64,000 bases of DNA. Source: an uncultured Acidimicrobiales bacterium (GTDB lineage: Bacteria > Actinomycetota > Acidimicrobiia > Acidimicrobiales > Bin134). Below, piece after piece: positions 55,396 through 63,141 of this stretch. Every line of letters begins with the position of its first letter. Within the stretch, counting starts at the first letter, position 1. Position numbers and translations under genes: made by a program. Under the pieces are notes generated by a model. The model did not search any database and had not been told where the DNA came from. It saw only the letters and a list, made by a program, of their open reading frames with translations. The stretch lies in NCBI GenBank assembly GCA_951813325.1, contig OX638350.1, positions 1,965,954-2,029,953 of the forward strand, given 5' to 3'.

Positions 55396-55962
55396 TCATG
55401 CCTGGTATTCGAACCGGGGCCGACTATGGTCGGGGATGGCTGAGCGGCGGGGATTGGACCGGTCCCGAGCCGAGAGTATGGGGGCGTCCACCCCCCAGTC
55501 AGCCCCGATCTCGGGGTCGTCCCAGGCCACCCCCAGCTCGTCGGCCGGGTCGTAGTAGCCGTCCACCAGGTAGGTGATGGTCATGTCCGACAGGGCGGCG
55601 AACCCGTGGGCCACCCCCGGGGGGATGTACACCCCCCGGTGGCGGTTGACACCGTCGGGCTCGGTGCCCAGGGGCAGGGCAATGGTGCGCCCGTCGGTGG
55701 GTGATCCCGCCCGAAGATCGTGGAGCACCACCCGGGCCTGGCCGACGGGCACATACCAGAAATCGGATTGACGCTGGTGGTAGTGCAGGCCCACCACCGC
55801 TCCGGCCCGCCGGTCGCCCCGGTTGGCCTGGATCATCTCCTGGGCACCGGGGATCCACTCTCGGCGGTAGGTCTCCACGAACAGGCCCCGCTCGTCACCG
55901 TGGACGTCGGGGGCCACGATGAACACGCCGGAGATCGCCTCACAAGGGGATACCTCGGCCAC
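55396..55962 (-). CDS. rmlC: dTDP-4-dehydrorhamnose 3,5-epimerase
   Basis: A 188-residue cupin enzyme with DERGLFVETYRREWI, QANRGDRRAGAVVGLHYHQR (catalytic histidine region), VVLHDLRAGSPT, YIPPGVAHGFAALSD and YLVDGYYDPADELGVAWDDP. Epimerises C3 and C5 on the way to dTDP-rhamnose. It sits between rmlA (5-bp gap) and rmlB. Confidence 0.92.
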   Translation of the reverse strand: MAEVSPCEAISGVFIVAPDVHGDERGLFVETYRREWIPGAQEMIQANRGDRRAGAVVGLHYHQRQSDFWYVPVGQARVVLHDLRAGSPTDGRTIALPLGTEPDGVNRHRGVYIPPGVAHGFAALSDMTITYLVDGYYDPADELGVAWDDPEIGADWGVDAPILSARDRSNPRRSAIPDHSRPRFEYQA

Positions 55963-55967
55963 TGCCC

Positions 55968-57074
55968 CTATCCCAGTTCGAGATTGGAGTGGTCAGCCAG
56001 CATCAGCCGGACAACCCGGCGGCGCTCGGGCGAGTGGGTCACCTGCACCTGTTGGCCGATCAACGAGTCAGTTATCCGGCTGATTCCCTCGATGCGGCAT
56101 CCGTCGAGCACCACGGAGTGGTCGATCTCGGAGTCGGCGATCACGCACTCGTCGCCGATCGATGTGTAGGGGCCGATGAAGGTGTTCTCTATGCGGGTGC
56201 CGGCCCCGATCATCGCCGGGCCCCGCACGGTGGAGTTGACGATCTTGGCCCCTTCTGACACCACCACCCGGCCCTCGACCCTTGAGGCGTCGTCCACCGC
56301 ACCGTCCAATCGGCGAACCACGGTGTCGAGCACCAGCCGATTGCACTCCAGCAGCGGATCCTTCTTTCCGGTGTCGATCCACCAGCCGTCCAGGAGTTGG
56401 TGACTCACCCGGTGGCCGTTGCGGAGGAGCCAGTCGATGGCGTCGGTGATCTCCAGCTCGCCCCGGGCCGACGGCTCGATGGACTGCACTGCCTCGTGGA
56501 TGGCGGAGTCGAAGATGTACACCCCCACAAGAGCCAGATTGGACGGCGGGTCGGCGGGCTTCTCCACCAAGTTCACCACATCGCCGTTGGGACCCAGCTC
56601 GGCCACCCCGAACGACGACGGGTTGTCCACCGGGGTGAGCAGTATCTGTGCCCGGCTCCGAGCGGCGTCGGAGTCGTCCAGAAGGGTGGGCCGCTGGCCC
56701 CGCTCCCGCTCGAACCGCTCGACGAATTCAGCCAAGCCCTGCTCCAACATGTTGTCTCCCAGATACATGACAAAGCAGTCGTCGCCCAAGAAATCCCGGG
56801 CGATCAGCACGCAATGGGCCAGCCCCAGAGGGGCTTGCTGGCGGATATAGGTCACGCTCACCCCGAAGCGCGATCCGTCGCCCACCGCCTCCCGGATCTC
56901 CTGGTGGGTGTCGCCCACCACAATGGCGATGTCGGTGATGCCCGCATCGGCCATGTCCTCGATGCCGTAGAACAGCACCGGCTTGTTGGCGATGGGCACA
57001 AGCTGCTTGGCCCGGGTATGGGTGAGCGGACGCAGCCTCGTCCCCTCACCCCCCGACAAGATCAAGCCCCTCAT
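55968..57074 (-). CDS. rmlA: Glucose-1-phosphate thymidylyltransferase (long form with beta-helix)
   Basis: A 368-residue nucleotidyltransferase: LILSGGEGTRLRPLTHTRAK, YGIEDMADAGITDIAIVVGD, MYLGDNMLEQGL, NLVEKPADPPSNLALVGVYI and LLDGWWIDTGKKDPLLE. Unlike the 290-residue RmlA of enterobacteria it carries a C-terminal left-handed beta-helix of hexapeptides (about 245-355, e.g. IGAGTRIENTFIGPYTSIGD). It is the first gene of the rmlA-C-B-D unit and so probably feeds dTDP-glucose to it. ATG at 57074; the open frame to 57587 is a shadow. Confidence 0.9.
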   Translation of the reverse strand: MRGLILSGGEGTRLRPLTHTRAKQLVPIANKPVLFYGIEDMADAGITDIAIVVGDTHQEIREAVGDGSRFGVSVTYIRQQAPLGLAHCVLIARDFLGDDCFVMYLGDNMLEQGLAEFVERFERERGQRPTLLDDSDAARSRAQILLTPVDNPSSFGVAELGPNGDVVNLVEKPADPPSNLALVGVYIFDSAIHEAVQSIEPSARGELEITDAIDWLLRNGHRVSHQLLDGWWIDTGKKDPLLECNRLVLDTVVRRLDGAVDDASRVEGRVVVSEGAKIVNSTVRGPAMIGAGTRIENTFIGPYTSIGDECVIADSEIDHSVVLDGCRIEGISRITDSLIGQQVQVTHSPERRRVVRLMLADHSNLELG

Positions 57075-57175
57075 GCCCCGCCCAGTGTACGACCCCTCTG
57101 CCAGCTCCGTGCCATCGGCAAACCGCCCAGAGTGCGGCCTCGTGCCCCGGCATGCAGCAGCAGCGGCGCGGGGCT

Positions 57176-58588
57176 TCACCACTGCCACCACAGGGGACCA
57201 GCCCCCATGGGCAGGTCGGCAGCCGGGCTGGAGAACAGGACCCCATACAGCATCGCCCCCGCAGTCGCGCCCGCCAGCGCCCCCACCAGCACACCAGCCA
57301 ACACCCGGCGGCGCAACACCGGCGCAATCGCCACGGCCGCAAACGGCAGTACGGCCAGCCCATACCGCCCCGGCACCGGAGGGTCGCGAGACAGAGTCCA
57401 GTAGTTGACGAACATCGTCAAAACACCCATGCCCACCATCGCCGCGAACACCCCGCTTACAAGAGCACGGTGGGCCGACCTGGCCGCAGACAACGCCACC
57501 GCCGCCCCCAAAAGGACAAGCAGCCCCACATCGGCAATCCCGCCCAGCGGCGCGAGCATGCTGCGAGGCAGGCCCTCGGGTATCCACTGATCCCGAAACG
57601 GCGTGACCACGGCGCGGAGCTTCTCATCCAACGACGTCCACTGAAACGAGCCGTGGCGCTGGTTCGGGTATATGGGCAAGTCCTTTTCCTCGGCGAGCTT
57701 GCGGTAGCCCTGCCACAACCGCCACACCATCACGGAGACAACAGCCACAAGAGCTGATGTGGACGCAGCCAATGCCCGGTGGCGCGGTCTGGCCCTCACC
57801 CCGTCTTGGTGCTTGTTGCCCCGCTCCTGCCACGCTCGAAAGGCCAGGTACGCCACCACGACGCCCACGGCAAGCGAATTGGTCTGCTTCAACCACACCG
57901 CGACAGCCGAAGCCGCTGCCACCGTCCACCACGGCCACCGCCCCGACTCCCACTTCAACAGCGCCACCAGAACGGCCGCGCCCCCCAGCAGCGCCGTCGC
58001 ATCGGGGTTCACCATCGCCGAGGCGTGAACCACCACCGGAGACACCCCCAGCAACCCCACTAGCGCCGCCCGACCTGCAATCCCCACCGCCACCAAGCCC
58101 AGCGCATACCACACCAACGCCAACCCGACCGCCAACCACACCGCGCCCACCAGCCGATACGCCACCAACGAGCTGTCCACACCGGGAAGGCGCAACACCG
58201 CTTCGCCGGCCAACGCCGTCGCCGAGTAGTACACCGGCGTGTGCACATACGCCGTGTTGTACCAATCCGAATACGACAAGCTCAGATCAGGCCGAGGGTC
58301 GCCGCAATCCGGCAACTTCGGAGTGCCTGCCTCCCATCCGGGCCAGCCAATCCCCCGGCAGGCCACCACCTCCATGGCCTCCAGGCCATAGAGCTCGCCA
58401 ATGCGCACCCCGCCAGACGGAGCCTTCAGCACATAGTCGAGATGCTGAAGCTCATCTATCGGAGAAAGCTGCGGATGATCTCTGATGTGCAGTGCCACAA
58501 TCCCCACCGCGACAGCCACCACGCAGACGAGTACCGCCACATTGCCTTTCAAGGGCGAGGTCGCCATTGGCCAGGCCCGTCGCATCAT
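57176..58588 (-). CDS. GT-C/DUF2142-like polytopic membrane protein (paralogue 1)
   Basis: A protein of about 470 residues with 9-11 helices. After the first helix comes the conserved extracytoplasmic DHPQLSPIDELQHLDYVLKA, with the D/E pair typical of GT-C glycosyltransferases using polyprenyl-phosphate sugars, then HTPVYYSATALAGEAVLRLP and VVVHASAMVNPDATALLGGA. Closest relative is the next gene; long DNA stretches are nearly identical. ATG at 58588 (start of MMRRAWPM) chosen because it clears the neighbouring stop at 58617. Likely transfers a sugar outside the membrane; acceptor unknown. Confidence 0.72.
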   Translation of the reverse strand: MMRRAWPMATSPLKGNVAVLVCVVAVAVGIVALHIRDHPQLSPIDELQHLDYVLKAPSGGVRIGELYGLEAMEVVACRGIGWPGWEAGTPKLPDCGDPRPDLSLSYSDWYNTAYVHTPVYYSATALAGEAVLRLPGVDSSLVAYRLVGAVWLAVGLALVWYALGLVAVGIAGRAALVGLLGVSPVVVHASAMVNPDATALLGGAAVLVALLKWESGRWPWWTVAAASAVAVWLKQTNSLAVGVVVAYLAFRAWQERGNKHQDGVRARPRHRALAASTSALVAVVSVMVWRLWQGYRKLAEEKDLPIYPNQRHGSFQWTSLDEKLRAVVTPFRDQWIPEGLPRSMLAPLGGIADVGLLVLLGAAVALSAARSAHRALVSGVFAAMVGMGVLTMFVNYWTLSRDPPVPGRYGLAVLPFAAVAIAPVLRRRVLAGVLVGALAGATAGAMLYGVLFSSPAADLPMGAGPLWWQW

Positions 58589-58616
58589 GGTGGCAGCATC
58601 GCCCAACGCGCCCTTC

Positions 58617-60497
58617 TCAGGGTGTGGTGCGACAGGTCTGGTTCGCGGTGCCTTCGACATTCCAGCCATCTGCATTGCCGGCCTGCACGTACAGCACTGC
58701 GTCTTCGCCGGGCCTTGCTCCCTCAATGGTCTTGGTCAGCCGGGTGATCTCGAACCACGGATGGGCGGTGTCGTTGCGAATGCGGTATTGGGTTGCGCCC
58801 TCTATTGGGTCCCATGTCCAGGTGTACGACGAGGAGGTCGTGGCGCAGGACACGTTCGGCCTGCCTCCCGGCGCGGTGCGACAAGCTCTGCTGCCTGAAG
58901 GACCGTTGTCCCGCTCGTGGCCGTTGCTTGCCTGCACATGCAGCACCGCGTCGGTGTTGGGAAGTCGGCCGGTCGCGGTCTTGGTCGTGTCGGACTGCTC
59001 AGACCAAGAACTCCCGTCAATGCTCACGAAATACGAGTCAGCACCCGGCACCTCATTCCACCTCCAGGAATACGAAGAGGCAGTGGTGGAGCACCACACC
59101 CCTATCGTGGTCTCGCTGTCCGGCGGCACCGCAACCACTGGCTTTGGGCCATAGAACAGCACGCCATAGAGCATCGCCCCCGCAGTCGCGCCCGCCAGCG
59201 CCCCCACCAGCACGCCAGCCAACACCCGGCGGCGCAGCACCGGCGCGACCGCCACGGCCGCAAACGGGAGAACAGCCAGCCCATACCGCCCCGGCGCAAG
59301 CGAGTCGCGAGACAGAGTCCAGTAGTTTGTGGCCATCGTCAAGATGCCCATGCCCACCATCGCGGCAAACACCCCGCCCACAAGAGCGCGATGGGCCGAT
59401 CGGGCCGCAGAGAACGCCACCGCCGCCCCCAAAAGGACAAGCAGTCCCACATCGGCAATCCCGCCCAACGGCACCAGTACGTTTCTGGGCAGAACCTCGG
59501 GAACCCACTGATCCCGAAACGGCGTAACCACCGCACGGAGCTGGTCGTCCAATGAGGTCCAGCGAAAATACCCAAAGCGCTCAGCCACATACAGAGGCAA
59601 ATCCTGCTCCTCGTCCAACTGGCGATAGCTCTGCCACAACCGCCACGCCAGCACCGACAAGACAGCTACAGCAGACGATGCCCCCGCAACCAGGAGCCGC
59701 TCCCGCACCCTGTCCCGCTTCTGCCACAACCGCAGCATCAAATAGGCGGCGATGACGCCCACCGCCGCGGAATTCGTCAACCTCAGCCAAATGGCAGCAG
59801 CCGAAGCCGCCGGCACCGTCCACCACGGCCAGCGCCCCGACTCCCACTTCAACAGCGCCACCAGAACCGCCGCGCCCCCCAGCAGCGCCGTCGCATCGGG
59901 GTTCACCATCGCCGAGGCGTGAACCACCACCGGAGACACCCCCAGCAATCCCACTACCGCCGCCCGACCTGCAATCCCCACCCCCACCAAGCCCAGCGCA
60001 TACCACACCAACGCCAACCCGGCCGCCAACCACACCGCGCCCACCAGCCGATACGCCACCAACGAGCTGTCCACACCGGGAAGGCGCATCACCGCTTCGC
60101 CGGCCAACGCCGTCGCCGAGTAGTACACCGGCGTGTGCAGATACGCCGAGTTGTACCCATTCGAATGCGACCGGGTTGGGTCCGGCCGAGGGTCGCCGCA
60201 CTCAGACAGCCTCGGAGTGCCGGGCGCCCATCCCGGCAGGTCAATACCCCGGCAGGCCACCACCCCCATGGCCTCCAAACCGTATTGCTCGCCAATGCGC
60301 ACACCACCCGAGGGCGACTTCAACACGTAGTCGAAATGCTGAAGCTCGTCCACCCGAGAGAACTTCGAATGATCCCTCGCCTGCAAGGCCACAACCCCCA
60401 CCACCACAGCCACCACACCCACCAACACGCATATCGGCCACGAGAGCAGCGAAAATCTCCCGCCCCCTCGACTGGAAAACGCTGCTGGACGAATCAT
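58617..60497 (-). CDS. GT-C/DUF2142-like membrane protein with two C-terminal FN3-like modules (paralogue 2)
   Basis: A protein of about 626 residues from the ATG at 60497 (an earlier ATG at 60539 is possible). Residues 1-455 parallel paralogue 1 (DELQHFDYVLKSPSGGVRIG, HTPVYYSATALAGEAVMRLP). The last 165 residues are two beta-sandwich-like repeats: WCSTTASSYSWRWNEVPGAD ... HVQASNGHERDNGPSG and SCATTSSSYTWTWDPIEGAT ... YVQAGNADGWNVEGTA, each closed by a paired cysteine (ACRT/TCRT). They resemble fibronectin type III modules and may bind glycan. Tandem duplicate of 57176-58588. Confidence 0.72.
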   Translation of the reverse strand: MIRPAAFSSRGGGRFSLLSWPICVLVGVVAVVVGVVALQARDHSKFSRVDELQHFDYVLKSPSGGVRIGEQYGLEAMGVVACRGIDLPGWAPGTPRLSECGDPRPDPTRSHSNGYNSAYLHTPVYYSATALAGEAVMRLPGVDSSLVAYRLVGAVWLAAGLALVWYALGLVGVGIAGRAAVVGLLGVSPVVVHASAMVNPDATALLGGAAVLVALLKWESGRWPWWTVPAASAAAIWLRLTNSAAVGVIAAYLMLRLWQKRDRVRERLLVAGASSAVAVLSVLAWRLWQSYRQLDEEQDLPLYVAERFGYFRWTSLDDQLRAVVTPFRDQWVPEVLPRNVLVPLGGIADVGLLVLLGAAVAFSAARSAHRALVGGVFAAMVGMGILTMATNYWTLSRDSLAPGRYGLAVLPFAAVAVAPVLRRRVLAGVLVGALAGATAGAMLYGVLFYGPKPVVAVPPDSETTIGVWCSTTASSYSWRWNEVPGADSYFVSIDGSSWSEQSDTTKTATGRLPNTDAVLHVQASNGHERDNGPSGSRACRTAPGGRPNVSCATTSSSYTWTWDPIEGATQYRIRNDTAHPWFEITRLTKTIEGARPGEDAVLYVQAGNADGWNVEGTANQTCRTTP

Positions 60498-60574
60498 CGA
60501 CCCATGGCGTAGCACATGCAGAGCCCCTTGTCGGATCAAGCTCGGCCCAACATCGATGGGCTTCTCCGGGCTTC

Positions 60575-61984
60575 ATGAAGGTCTACGCTTGGCAGATGTC
60601 GAGTGGGCGCCGGGACCGCATTTCCCTGGCTGCGGTGCTGGTGGCGGTGGCAGTGCTGGTGGGGCTGCACGTTCGAGACCATCCGGCTCTATCTCACATA
60701 GACGAGCTCCAGCACATGGACTACACCCTCAAGTCGCCGTTCCATGTGCCCCGCAATGGCGACACCATCGGACAGGCCGCCATGGACGAGGCTGCCTGCC
60801 GGGGCATTGACTATCCCCTGCGGCTGTCCATCGACGCCCTCAACGACTGGCTGCATTTGACCGGAGAGCGGGGGGTGGCCCTGATAGGTCCCGACAGCGT
60901 TCGCCGGGCCGAGGTTCCCGACTGCGGGTCGCTGGATATGACCCCCGACCAGTTCCCCCAATCCGGCATCAACACCGCGTCGCCCCATCCGCCGGTGTAC
61001 TACACCGCTACCGCGCTCGGTGGAGAGGTGATCGAGGCCGTGCCGGGTGTTGACAGCCCGGTCACCGGTGCCAGGCTGGTGGGAATTCTCTGGCTGGGGG
61101 CCGCCGCAGTGGCGCTGTGGTACGTGCTGGGAAGCCTGGGGGCCTCGACCTGGATAAAAGCCCTGCTTATCGGCCTGCTGGCGGTTTCGCCGATCGTGCT
61201 GCACGAATCGTCCATCATCAACCCCGATACCACCGCCTTGCTAGGTGGTGCTCTGGTGCTGGCCGCCGCCCTGCGCTGGGACGCCGGACGGGCCCCGGGC
61301 TGGTTGCTGCCATTGGCCGCTCTGGTGGCGGTGTGGCTCAAGTTCACCAACTCGGTGGCGGTGGGCGCGGCCGTGGTGTACCTGGCGGTGCGGGCCTGGC
61401 AGCAGCGGGAGATCCTGACCAGTTCGCGCCTCAAGGGTCTTGTAGCGGTTGGTGGTGCCGCCATCACCCTGACAGTGGCCTCGATTGCCTCCTGGTCGGC
61501 GGTACAGGACGCCCGGGGCCTTATTCCCAGCGAGCAACTGCCCACCAACGCCATCTACTCGGTGGACAGCTTCCAGTGGGACAACCTGGGCGACGAGCTC
61601 TTCTCCACGCTCACCCCGCTGCGAGATCCGTTCGTCCCCGACACCCTGCCCCGCAACCTGCTGGAGCCCCTCGGCGATCTCATCAATCTGTTGGTCATCG
61701 CCGGATTGGGCTCGGTCGCCCTGTTCTCCGCCAAAGGGTCGAACCACCGGGCGCTGGCCGCAGCTGCCGCCGTCGGCATGGTGGCCACCGGGGTGGTGAC
61801 GATGGTGGCCAGCTACTTGACCCTGGGCGTCTACTTCGACACCAACCCCCGCTATGGGCTGTCGCTGCTGCCCTTCGCTGCGGCCGCCCTCGTGCCGGTG
61901 CTGAACCACCGCCTGATCCGCTGGTCGGTCACTGCGGTGGTGTTGGCCACTGCGGGGGCGGCCCTCGCCGGTGTCGCTGCCTAG
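60575..61984 (+). CDS. GT-C/DUF2142-like membrane protein (paralogue 3, divergent orientation)
   Basis: About 469 residues; an ATG at 60596 is an alternative start. It shares with paralogues 1 and 2 the layout helix, then DHPALSHIDELQHMDYTLKS, then HPPVYYTATALGGEVIEAVP, PIVLHESSIINPDTTALLGG and TPLRDPFVPDTLPRNLLEPL. It is clearly more diverged at DNA level and has a longer first loop with extra cysteines. It heads a unit with a DPM1-like GT2 and a DUF2304 protein, the classic set for making and using a polyprenyl-phosphate sugar. Confidence 0.72.
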   Translation: MKVYAWQMSSGRRDRISLAAVLVAVAVLVGLHVRDHPALSHIDELQHMDYTLKSPFHVPRNGDTIGQAAMDEAACRGIDYPLRLSIDALNDWLHLTGERGVALIGPDSVRRAEVPDCGSLDMTPDQFPQSGINTASPHPPVYYTATALGGEVIEAVPGVDSPVTGARLVGILWLGAAAVALWYVLGSLGASTWIKALLIGLLAVSPIVLHESSIINPDTTALLGGALVLAAALRWDAGRAPGWLLPLAALVAVWLKFTNSVAVGAAVVYLAVRAWQQREILTSSRLKGLVAVGGAAITLTVASIASWSAVQDARGLIPSEQLPTNAIYSVDSFQWDNLGDELFSTLTPLRDPFVPDTLPRNLLEPLGDLINLLVIAGLGSVALFSAKGSNHRALAAAAAVGMVATGVVTMVASYLTLGVYFDTNPRYGLSLLPFAAAALVPVLNHRLIRWSVTAVVLATAGAALAGVAA

Positions 61985-61993
61985 TCTTTGCCT

Positions 61994-62698
61994 GTGACCG
62001 CCCCGAGGCTGATCGCCGTGATCCCCGCCTACAACGAGGAATGCACTGTGGGAACAGTGATCGCCCAGGTGCGGCGGGCTTGCTCGGGTCCAGTAGAAGT
62101 CGTGGTTGTGGACGACGGCTCGACCGACTCCACCGCCAAGACCGCGGCAGCCGCTGGAGCGATTGTTCTGCGGCTGCCAGTCAATTTGGGATACGGGGTC
62201 GCCCTGCGCCTGGGATTCCGCTACGCCGCCAACCGTCATTGGGACCACGCGCTGGTACTCGACGCCGACGGCCAGCACATTGCCTCCGAGATCCCCGTCC
62301 TGCTGGCCGCCTGCGACTCCGGGGCCGATTTGGTGCTGGGGAGCCGGTTCCACCCCGACTGCCCAAGCCCCTACCAGGTGTCTCTCACCCGGCGGATGGC
62401 CATGCGCCTGGTCAGCAGGGTGATACGCCATCGCCGAGGGGTGGCGCTCACCGACCCCACATCTGGATTCTGGGCAATGTCCCGACCCTGCGTGGAGCTG
62501 TTCTCCCAACAACTTCCCGCGGGGTACCTCGACAATCTGCTCGGCCTGTCGATCGCCGCTCGAGCCGGGCTGGCCATCAAAGAGGTCCCAGTGACCATGG
62601 CCCCCCGCCAAGGAGGCCAACCCTCAGCCACGGGGGTCGCACTGGCCTATCACTACCTGCGAGCCACGCTCGCTGTCTTTATCGGAGGTCGATCATGA
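61994..62698 (+). CDS. Family-2 glycosyltransferase, polyprenyl-phosphate mannosyl/glucosyltransferase-like
   Basis: A 234-residue GT-A enzyme: RLIAVIPAYNEECTVGTVIA, VVVDDGSTDSTAKTA, ALVLDADGQHIASEIPVLLA (DxD) and LTDPTSGFWAMSRPCVELF. Short, soluble DPM1-like form without membrane helices. It would load a sugar from a nucleotide donor onto polyprenyl phosphate, providing substrate for the GT-C paralogues. GTG at 61994 (or TTG at 61988). Overlaps the DUF2304 gene by 4 bp. Confidence 0.85.
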   Translation: MTAPRLIAVIPAYNEECTVGTVIAQVRRACSGPVEVVVVDDGSTDSTAKTAAAAGAIVLRLPVNLGYGVALRLGFRYAANRHWDHALVLDADGQHIASEIPVLLAACDSGADLVLGSRFHPDCPSPYQVSLTRRMAMRLVSRVIRHRRGVALTDPTSGFWAMSRPCVELFSQQLPAGYLDNLLGLSIAARAGLAIKEVPVTMAPRQGGQPSATGVALAYHYLRATLAVFIGGRS

Positions 62699-63090
62699 GT
62701 CTCACTGCCCGAATCGTCTCCGCCTTGTTGGCCGCAGTGGTGGTGGCCATCATTCTCCAACTCCAGCGGCGAGGCGGCATGGGCTCCAAATACGGGCTGC
62801 TGTGGATGGCCACCTCGGTGGTGATGGTGGTGCTGGCCGCCGCCCCCGACGTGGCCGACACGGTGGGCGACTGGCTCGGGGTGGACTACACCCCGTCGCT
62901 GGTGTTCATGGCCGCCCTGGGATTCGTGCTGATCGTGCTGGTGCAGTACTCGTGGGAGCTCAACCGCTCCGAGCAGCGCATCCAAGTCCTCATGGAAGAG
63001 GTGGCGCTCCTGCGCCGAGAGCTAGAGGAGCAGCGAACAGGCAACGGGCCAGCTGACGGGAGCGGAAGCAGCGAACAGGCAACGACCTAG
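62695..63090 (+). CDS. DUF2304 membrane protein
   Basis: A 131-residue protein with three helices and the DUF2304 pattern: RRGGMGSKYGLLWMATSVVM, then FMAALGFVLIVLVQYSWEL and a coiled cytoplasmic tail QVLMEEVALLRRELEEQ. DUF2304 proteins are habitually encoded next to DPM1-like GT2 enzymes and probably recruit or regulate them. The last about 20 residues (GNGPADGSGSSEQATT) are encoded by the 38-bp tandem repeat and are likely a recent extension. Confidence 0.85.
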   Translation: MSLTARIVSALLAAVVVAIILQLQRRGGMGSKYGLLWMATSVVMVVLAAAPDVADTVGDWLGVDYTPSLVFMAALGFVLIVLVQYSWELNRSEQRIQVLMEEVALLRRELEEQRTGNGPADGSGSSEQATT

Positions 63091-63141
63091 CTGACGGGAG
63101 CGGAAGCAGCGAACAGGCAACGACCTAGCTGACGGGAGCGG
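63031..63141. repeat. 38-bp tandem repeat (about 2.9 copies) spanning two convergent stop codons
   Basis: Copies begin at 63031, 63069 and 63107 with CAGCGAACAGGCAACG, followed by a CTAGCTGACGGGAGCGG-type second half (first copy has GGCCAGCTGACGGG). The array encodes the C-terminus of the DUF2304 protein, contains its stop, and ends inside the stop and last codons of the adenylyltransferase on the other strand. Confidence 0.85.

Noticed and set aside
61117..63090. Long frame covering the end of the GT-C gene, the GT2 and DUF2304
   Set aside because: Its last 131 codons are the true DUF2304 gene; the rest is out of frame with two well-supported genes.
63031..63141. 38-bp repeats considered as a CRISPR fragment
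   Set aside because: Units are contiguous with no unique spacers and no cas genes nearby.
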